Assembly (NCBI RefSeq): GCF_024749165.1
Contig: NZ_CP087190.1
Location: 5,429,501 to 5,493,500 of the forward strand
DNA: 64,000 nucleotides
Source of the DNA: Pseudomonas sp. B21-023
Lineage (GTDB): Bacteria > Pseudomonadota > Gammaproteobacteria > Pseudomonadales > Pseudomonadaceae
Reading direction: 5' to 3'
The notes under the pieces are model-generated. The model saw nothing but the letters and a program-made list of their open reading frames with translations, was not told where the DNA came from and made no database searches. This document shows, in pieces, positions 60,416 to 64,000 of this stretch (position 1 is the stretch's first letter; every line of letters begins with the position of its first letter). The position numbers were made by a program, and so were the translations under genes.

Positions 60416-63061
60416 ATGCAAGACCTCGATCCAATCGAAACCCAGGAATGGCTGGATGCCCTGGAGTCGGTCCTCGACAAAGAAGGCGAAGACCGCGCTC
60501 ATTACCTGATGACCCGTATGGGCGAGCTGGCCACCCGCAGTGGCTCCCAGCTGCCATATGCCATCACCACGCCGTATCGCAACACCATCCCTGTCACCCA
60601 CGAAGCACGCATGCCCGGCGACCTGTTCATGGAACGCCGCATTCGCTCGATGGTGCGTTGGAACGCCCTGGCCATGGTCATGCGCACCAACCTGAAAGAC
60701 TCGGACCTGGGCGGACACATCTCCAGCTTCGCCTCCAGCGCCACCTTGTATGACATCGGCTTCAACTACTTCTTCCAGGCCCCGACCGACGAACACGGCG
60801 GCGACCTGATCTTCTTCCAGGGCCACGCATCCCCTGGCGTCTACGCCCGCGCCTTCATGGAAGGCCGCATCAACGAAGAGCAGATGAACAACTTCCGCCA
60901 GGAAGTGGATGGCAACGGCCTGTCTTCGTACCCGCACCCATGGCTGATGCCTGACTTCTGGCAGTTCCCGACCGTTTCGATGGGTCTGGGCCCGATCCAG
61001 GCCATCTACCAAGCGCGCTTCATGAAATACCTGGAAGCCCGCGGCTTCATCCCGGCCGGCAAGCAGAAGGTCTGGTGCTTCATGGGCGACGGCGAGTGCG
61101 ACGAGCCGGAATCCCTGGGCGCAATCGCCCTGGCCGGCCGCGAGAAGCTGGACAACCTGATCTTCGTCATCAACTGCAACCTGCAGCGCCTCGACGGCCC
61201 GGTTCGCGGCAACGGCAAGATCATCCAGGAACTCGAAGGCGTGTTCCGTGGCGGTGGCTGGAACGTCAACAAAGTCGTCTGGGGCCGCTTCTGGGACCCG
61301 CTGCTGGCCAAGGACACCAACGGTGCCCTGCAGCGCCGCATGGACGAAGTCATCGACGGCGAGTACCAGAACTACAAGGCCAAGGACGGCGCGTACGTCC
61401 GTGAGAACTTCTTCAACACTCCAGAGCTCAAGGCCATGGTCGAAGACCTGTCCGACGAGGAGATCTGGAAGCTCAACCGTGGCGGCCACGACCCGTACAA
61501 GGTCTACGCGGCCTACCACCAGGCCGTGAACCACAAAGAGCAGCCAACCGTCATCCTGGCCAAGACCATCAAGGGTTACGGTACCGGTGCCGGCGAAGCC
61601 AAGAACACCGCGCACAACACCAAGAAGGTCGACGTCGACAGCCTGCGTCACTTCCGTGACCGCTTCGACATCCCGGTCAAGGATGCCGACCTCGAGAACC
61701 TGCCATTCTTCAAGCCCGAAGAAGGTTCCGCCGAAGCCAAGTACCTGGCCGAACGCCGTGCTGCCCTGGGCGGTTTCGTGCCGCAGCGCCGCGCCAAGAG
61801 CTTCAGCGTGCCGACCCCGCCACTGGAAACGCTGAAAGCGATCCTCGACGGCTCGGGCGACCGCGAAATCTCCACCACCATGGCCTTCGTGCGCATCCTG
61901 GCGCAGCTGGTCAAGGACAAGGACATCGGCCAGCGCATCGTCCCGATCATCCCGGACGAAGCCCGTACCTTCGGTATGGAAGGCATGTTCCGCCAGCTGG
62001 GCATCTACTCGTCGGTCGGCCAGCTCTACGAGCCAGTCGACAAAGACCAGGTGATGTTCTACCGCGAAGACAAGAAGGGCCAGATCCTCGAGGAAGGCAT
62101 CAACGAAGCCGGCGCCATGTCGTCGTTCATCGCTGCCGGTACCTCGTACAGCTGCCACAACCAGCCGATGCTGCCGTTCTACATCTTCTACTCGATGTTC
62201 GGCTTCCAGCGTATCGGCGACCTGGCCTGGGCCGCTGGCGACAGCCGCACCCGTGGTTTCCTGATCGGCGGTACCGCCGGCCGTACCACCCTCAACGGTG
62301 AAGGCCTGCAGCACGAAGACGGTCACAGCCACATGATGGCGGGCACCATCCCGAACTGCCGCACCTACGATCCGACCTACGGCTACGAGCTGGCGGTGAT
62401 CATCCAGGACGGCATGAAGAAGATGACCGAAGAGCAGCAGGACATCTTCTACTACATCACCGTGATGAACGAATCCTACCAGCAGCCAGCCATGCCGGCC
62501 GGTGTCGAGGAAGGCATCATCAAGGGCATGTACCTGCTCGAAGAAGACACCCGCGAAGCCGCGCACCACGTACAGCTGATGGGCTCCGGCACCATCCTGC
62601 GCGAAGTCCGCGAAGCGGCGAAGATCCTGCGTGAAGAATTCAACGTCGGCGCCGACGTGTGGAGCGTCACCAGCTTCAACGAACTGCGTCGCGACGGCCT
62701 GGCCGTGGAACGCGCCAACCGCCTCAAGCCTGGCCAGAAGCCTCAGCAGACCTACGTCGAAGAGTGCCTGGCCGGTCGCAAGGGCCCGGTCATCGCCTCC
62801 ACCGACTACATGAAGCTGTTCGCCGAGCAGATTCGCCAGTGGGTGCCGAGCAAAGAGTTCAAGGTCCTGGGTACCGACGGTTACGGTCGCAGCGACAGCC
62901 GCAAGAAGCTGCGTCACTTCTTCGAAGTCGACCGCCACTTCGTGGTGCTGGCTGCCCTGGAAGCCCTGGCTGACCGTGGCGAGATCGAACCCAAGGTTGT
63001 GGCTGACGCCATCGTCAAGTTCGGCATCGACCCGGACAAGCGCAACCCACTGGACTGCTGA
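60416..63061 (+). CDS. aceE: Pyruvate dehydrogenase E1 component
   Basis: An 881-residue homodimeric E1 that decarboxylates pyruvate with thiamine diphosphate and acetylates the lipoyl groups of AceF. The ThDP motif GDGECDEPESLGAIALAGREKLDNLIFVINCN (GDG...NCN, about residues 222-253) is intact; HDPYKVYAAY and the C-terminal DGYGRSDSRKKLRHFFEVD are typical of the aceE class. The ATG is preceded by a weak GGAGC. Followed after 13 nt by aceF. Confidence 0.96.
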   Translation: MQDLDPIETQEWLDALESVLDKEGEDRAHYLMTRMGELATRSGSQLPYAITTPYRNTIPVTHEARMPGDLFMERRIRSMVRWNALAMVMRTNLKDSDLGGHISSFASSATLYDIGFNYFFQAPTDEHGGDLIFFQGHASPGVYARAFMEGRINEEQMNNFRQEVDGNGLSSYPHPWLMPDFWQFPTVSMGLGPIQAIYQARFMKYLEARGFIPAGKQKVWCFMGDGECDEPESLGAIALAGREKLDNLIFVINCNLQRLDGPVRGNGKIIQELEGVFRGGGWNVNKVVWGRFWDPLLAKDTNGALQRRMDEVIDGEYQNYKAKDGAYVRENFFNTPELKAMVEDLSDEEIWKLNRGGHDPYKVYAAYHQAVNHKEQPTVILAKTIKGYGTGAGEAKNTAHNTKKVDVDSLRHFRDRFDIPVKDADLENLPFFKPEEGSAEAKYLAERRAALGGFVPQRRAKSFSVPTPPLETLKAILDGSGDREISTTMAFVRILAQLVKDKDIGQRIVPIIPDEARTFGMEGMFRQLGIYSSVGQLYEPVDKDQVMFYREDKKGQILEEGINEAGAMSSFIAAGTSYSCHNQPMLPFYIFYSMFGFQRIGDLAWAAGDSRTRGFLIGGTAGRTTLNGEGLQHEDGHSHMMAGTIPNCRTYDPTYGYELAVIIQDGMKKMTEEQQDIFYYITVMNESYQQPAMPAGVEEGIIKGMYLLEEDTREAAHHVQLMGSGTILREVREAAKILREEFNVGADVWSVTSFNELRRDGLAVERANRLKPGQKPQQTYVEECLAGRKGPVIASTDYMKLFAEQIRQWVPSKEFKVLGTDGYGRSDSRKKLRHFFEVDRHFVVLAALEALADRGEIEPKVVADAIVKFGIDPDKRNPLDC

Positions 63062-63074
63062 GGAGTATTTTTAA

Positions 63075-64000
63075 GTGAGCGAACTCATTCGCGTACCTGA
63101 CATCGGCAGCGGTGAAGGTGAAATCATCGAGCTGTTCGTCAAGGTCGGTGACCGTATCGAGGCCGACCAGAGCCTGCTGACCCTGGAGTCCGACAAGGCC
63201 TCCATGGAGATCCCGGCCCCCAAGGCCGGCGTGGTCAAGGAACTGAAGGTCAAGCTGGGCGACCGCCTGAAAGAAGGCGACGAGTTGCTGGTCCTGGAAG
63301 TCGAGGGCGCCGCTGCGGCGTCCGAGGCTCCGGCCGCAGCGGCCCCGGCAGCTGCTCCAGCGCCTGCCGCCGAAGCCGCCCCTGCTCCGGCCGCAGCCCC
63401 GGCTGCCGCCAGCGTGCAGGACATCCACGTGCCGGACATCGGCTCGTCGGGCAAGGCCAAGATCATCGAAGTGCTGGTCAAGGTTGGCGACACCGTCGAA
63501 GCCGACCAATCGCTGATCACCCTGGAGTCCGACAAGGCCTCCATGGAGATCCCGTCGCCTGCCGCTGGCGTGATCGAAGCCGTGCTGTGCAAGCTGGAAG
63601 ACGAAGTCGGCACCGGTGACCTGATCTTCAAGATCAAAGCCGCTGGCGCTGCCCCTGCTGCTGCTCCGGCACCAGCCGCCGCTGCTCCGGCCAAGGCTGA
63701 GGCTGCTCCGGCCGCAGCGCCTGCCGCTGCTGCTCCGGCTGCCGCCCCTGCACCGGTCGCCACCGCGCCGGCTGCCGGCAGCAACGCCAAGGTCCATGCC
63801 GGCCCTGCCGTTCGCCAGCTGGCCCGTGAATTCGGCGTAGACCTGGGTTCGGTCGCGGCCACTGGCCCGCACGGCCGTATCCTCAAGGAAGACGTGCAGG
63901 TCTACGTCAAGGCGATGATGCAGAAGGCCAAGGAAGCCCCGGCTGCCGGCGCTACCGGTGGTGCCGGCATCCCGCCGATCCCGGCCGTCGACTTCAGCAA
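63075..64000 (+). CDS. aceF: Dihydrolipoamide acetyltransferase E2 of pyruvate dehydrogenase, 3' end outside window
   Basis: The first 308 codons of AceF, still open at the window edge. Two lipoyl domains are seen, each with the ESDKASMEIP lipoylation motif (Lys near residues 42 and 157), joined and followed by long Ala/Pro linkers, then the peripheral subunit-binding domain (AGPAVRQLAREFGVDLGSVAATGPHGRILKEDV). The catalytic acetyltransferase domain lies beyond the edge. The start is GTG 63075 with AGGAG nine bases upstream, cotranscribed with aceE. Confidence 0.95.
   Translation, partial: MSELIRVPDIGSGEGEIIELFVKVGDRIEADQSLLTLESDKASMEIPAPKAGVVKELKVKLGDRLKEGDELLVLEVEGAAAASEAPAAAAPAAAPAPAAEAAPAPAAAPAAASVQDIHVPDIGSSGKAKIIEVLVKVGDTVEADQSLITLESDKASMEIPSPAAGVIEAVLCKLEDEVGTGDLIFKIKAAGAAPAAAPAPAAAAPAKAEAAPAAAPAAAAPAAAPAPVATAPAAGSNAKVHAGPAVRQLAREFGVDLGSVAATGPHGRILKEDVQVYVKAMMQKAKEAPAAGATGGAGIPPIPAVDFS

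Noticed and set aside
60302..62938. 878-codon open frame on the minus strand opposite aceE
   Set aside because: It mirrors aceE codons (GC-rich third positions open the antisense frame), has no recognisable domain, and its composition is Val/Gly/His/Gln-rich as expected for antisense of a GC-rich gene.
1..64000. CRISPR arrays, insertion sequences or prophage genes
   Set aside because: No regularly spaced direct repeats, transposase, integrase or phage structural gene was found on reading both strands.

Overview
The window is about 64 kb of high-GC chromosomal DNA from a Pseudomonas, most likely of the P. putida group. The evidence is the content and order of genes: an rmcA-like sensor next to a CAT tRNA, davBA lysine catabolism, the pqqFABCDE cluster with a trailing S9 peptidase, a GacA-controlled rsmY RNA between a LysR gene and a fadE-like gene, bioBFHCD, glcB, a FecI/FecR/TonB iron unit, the waa LPS-core operon, glnE and aceEF. 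From memory this order resembles the P. putida KT2440 interval around PP_0338-PP_0386 read in reverse; I have not checked this by alignment. No insertion sequence, prophage or CRISPR array was seen. Most of the window looks like core genome, with accessory-looking islands at 2.8-7.4 kb and 47.2-50.0 kb.

Layout, left to right. 0-2.7 kb: the 3' part of a PAS-GGDEF-EAL regulator and a tRNA(CAT). 2.8-7.4 kb: a mixed segment with prfH and rtcB (a ribosome damage repair/rescue pair), a possible leader peptide, a lipoprotein, an acetyltransferase, an Lrp-type regulator, a gene remnant and an orphan antitoxin-like HTH gene with a perfect operator palindrome. 7.5-10 kb: davB and davA, converting lysine to 5-aminovalerate. 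10-17.5 kb: PQQ biosynthesis, with a terminator-like hairpin between pqqA and pqqB. 17.6-20.4 kb: a Pmp3-like peptide, a class III aminotransferase and a LysR regulator. 20.4-20.6 kb: the RsmY regulatory RNA. 20.7-26 kb: two paralogous acyl-CoA dehydrogenases flanking a membrane diguanylate cyclase; the second has a PsrA-type operator at its promoter. 26.2-31.1 kb: a small unknown protein and the biotin operon, with a BirA box. 31.2-35.5 kb: comF, a ModE-like regulator, srkA, rarD, an intergenic cluster of DnaA boxes, and a GcvR-like ACT protein.

36-43.2 kb: malate synthase G, a stand-alone receiver protein, a cNMP/CBS/DUF294 protein coupled to a DnaQ-like exonuclease, then the sigma/anti-sigma pair. 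43.3-47.1 kb: the TonB receptor, a PepSY membrane protein and a small membrane protein. 47.2-50 kb: a 927-residue protein resembling the large dermonecrotic-toxin-like proteins of Pseudomonas. 50-60 kb (minus strand): glnE-waaF-waaC-waaG-waaP followed by three more kinase-fold genes, nearly all overlapping by a few bases. 60-64 kb: aceE and the start of aceF, with two GntR/FadR-type palindromes upstream of aceE.

The best leads are the rtcB-prfH cassette with its short leader ORF carrying an exceptionally strong Shine-Dalgarno sequence, the internally duplicated RsmY, the toxin-like gene, the paired palindromes before aceE, the DnaA-box cluster, and a WapQ-like kinase whose catalytic aspartate is replaced by cysteine.
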